In this document: one piece after another, positions 4,873-5,347 of the stretch
How the letters are laid out: the number at the start of each line of letters is the position of its first letter
How positions within the stretch are numbered: the stretch's first letter is position 1
DNA from: an uncultured Verrucomicrobiota bacterium
Lineage (GTDB): Bacteria; Verrucomicrobiota; Verrucomicrobiia; Methylacidiphilales; Verrucolacustridaceae
Reading direction: 5' to 3'
DNA length: 5,347 nucleotides
NCBI GenBank assembly: GCA_903905395.1
Contig: CAIVGD010000183.1
Location: forward strand, 1-5,347
The notes under the pieces: generated by a model
Told to the model about the DNA's origin: nothing
The model's database searches: none
Seen by the model: only the letters and a program-made list of their open reading frames with translations
Position numbers and translations under genes: made by a program

Positions 4873-5347
4873 ATGTCAGAATCCCCCCGCCTCCTCCGTT
4901 CCGGCAAGGTCCGGGACATCTATCGTTGGCAAAACGAAATCTGGCTGGTCGCCTCCGATCGCATCTCCGCCTACGATGTCATCCTTCCAAACCCCATTCC
5001 CGGCAAAGGCATCCTCCTCACCGCCATTTCCAAATTCTGGTTCGAAACCCTGCCTGCCGCCCGACCCCACCACGTCCTCGGATTCGATGTCCCCGCTGGA
5101 ATCCCTTCGCCAGAAAACTACGCCGGTCGTCTCACCCGCTGCCTCTCCGCCACGCCCCTCACCGTCGAGTGCGTCGTCCGCGGTTACCTCGCGGGCAGTG
5201 CTTGGGAAGAATATAAAACCAAGGGTTCCGCCTGGGATCGGCCCTTGCCCCTCGGTCTGCGCGAAGCCGAGCAACTTCCGAAACCGATTTTCACCCCCAC
5301 CACCAAGGCCGAATCCGGGCACGATCTGCCCATGACCGATGCCGAGG
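4873..5347 (+). CDS. purC: Phosphoribosylaminoimidazole-succinocarboxamide (SAICAR) synthase, C-terminus cut by window edge
   Basis: PurC joins aspartate to CAIR using ATP in purine synthesis, in the cytoplasm. The 158 visible residues contain GKVRDIY (11-17, nucleotide loop), LVASDRISAYDVILP (25-39), GKG (44-46), AISKFWF (51-57), the family signature VECVVRGYLAGS (98-109) and PIFTPTTKAESGHD (138-151). All are intact and in order; roughly the second half of a usual 230-300-residue enzyme lies beyond the edge. Start: ATG at 4873 gives the normal short N-terminus before GKVRDIY. The frame is open upstream for about 300 bases and contains a partial copy of the gene's own sequence, but has no ATG there; a GTG at 4660 is a poor candidate. 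The ribosome binding site is weak (AAGAG about 14 bases upstream). It is divergent from the EamA gene. No clear promoter was found. Confidence 0.96.
   Translation, partial: MSESPRLLRSGKVRDIYRWQNEIWLVASDRISAYDVILPNPIPGKGILLTAISKFWFETLPAARPHHVLGFDVPAGIPSPENYAGRLTRCLSATPLTVECVVRGYLAGSAWEEYKTKGSAWDRPLPLGLREAEQLPKPIFTPTTKAESGHDLPMTDAE

Noticed and set aside
4814..5335. A 173-codon plus-strand frame and a 148-codon minus-strand frame over the right end
   Set aside because: Both are Ser/Pro- or Gly-rich shadows of purC, which is unmistakable in the remaining frame from 4873.

Overview
The window looks like a chromosomal segment from a moderately GC-rich bacterium, most likely an uncultivated Gram-negative lineage (Verrucomicrobiota or another PVC-like group would fit the nucleotidyltransferase and YggU-type proteins; this placement is a low-confidence impression from protein style). 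There are no tRNA or rRNA genes, CRISPR arrays, transposases or phage genes. Apart from the rightmost gene, every recognised gene is on the minus strand.

Right to left on the minus strand: (i) a half-size EamA membrane protein (4576-4154) followed by a DUF167/YggU-family protein (4109-3840). (ii) A sigma70-like promoter (-35 at 3752-3747, -10 at 3729-3724) placed a few bases before a complete SAM-I (S-box) riboswitch (3714-3579). The riboswitch has P1, P2, P3 with a UUCG loop, P4 with a GAAA loop and the conserved core segments. (iii) The operon it leads: a threonine-synthase-like PLP enzyme (3475-2213), a CysO-like MoaD/ThiS sulfur carrier ending in Gly-Gly (2200-1925), a stand-alone NIL-domain protein (1916-1662) and an RmlD-type reductase (1654-788), with gaps of 12, 8 and 7 bases. 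(iv) A 130-base gap with inverted repeats, then a sugar-phosphate-type nucleotidyltransferase (648 to beyond the left edge). On the plus strand, purC (SAICAR synthase) begins at 4873 and leaves the right edge.

The main interest is the operon. A SAM riboswitch normally turns off methionine, SAM or sulfur genes. Here it precedes a PLP enzyme of the threonine synthase fold, a protein whose relatives carry sulfur as a C-terminal thiocarboxylate (Mycobacterium CysO; Wolinella HcyS) and a NIL domain (known from the methionine importer MetN and from anaerobic homocysteine-synthesis proteins). I infer a protein-thiocarboxylate route to homocysteine/methionine, in which the 'threonine synthase' may place sulfur on an activated homoserine. 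The RmlD-type enzyme in the same operon has no obvious role; its fold is shared with the MAT2B subunit of eukaryotic SAM synthetase.

The divergent gap between the EamA gene and purC is a mosaic of duplicated pieces. A 52-base stretch (4756-4807) is 41/52 identical to the promoter and 5' part of the riboswitch leader (3696-3747), but lacks the rest of the aptamer. Directly beside it is a plus-strand fragment of purC (34 bases, 33 identical, plus weaker flanks), in the same reading frame as the real purC and with no stop codon between them.
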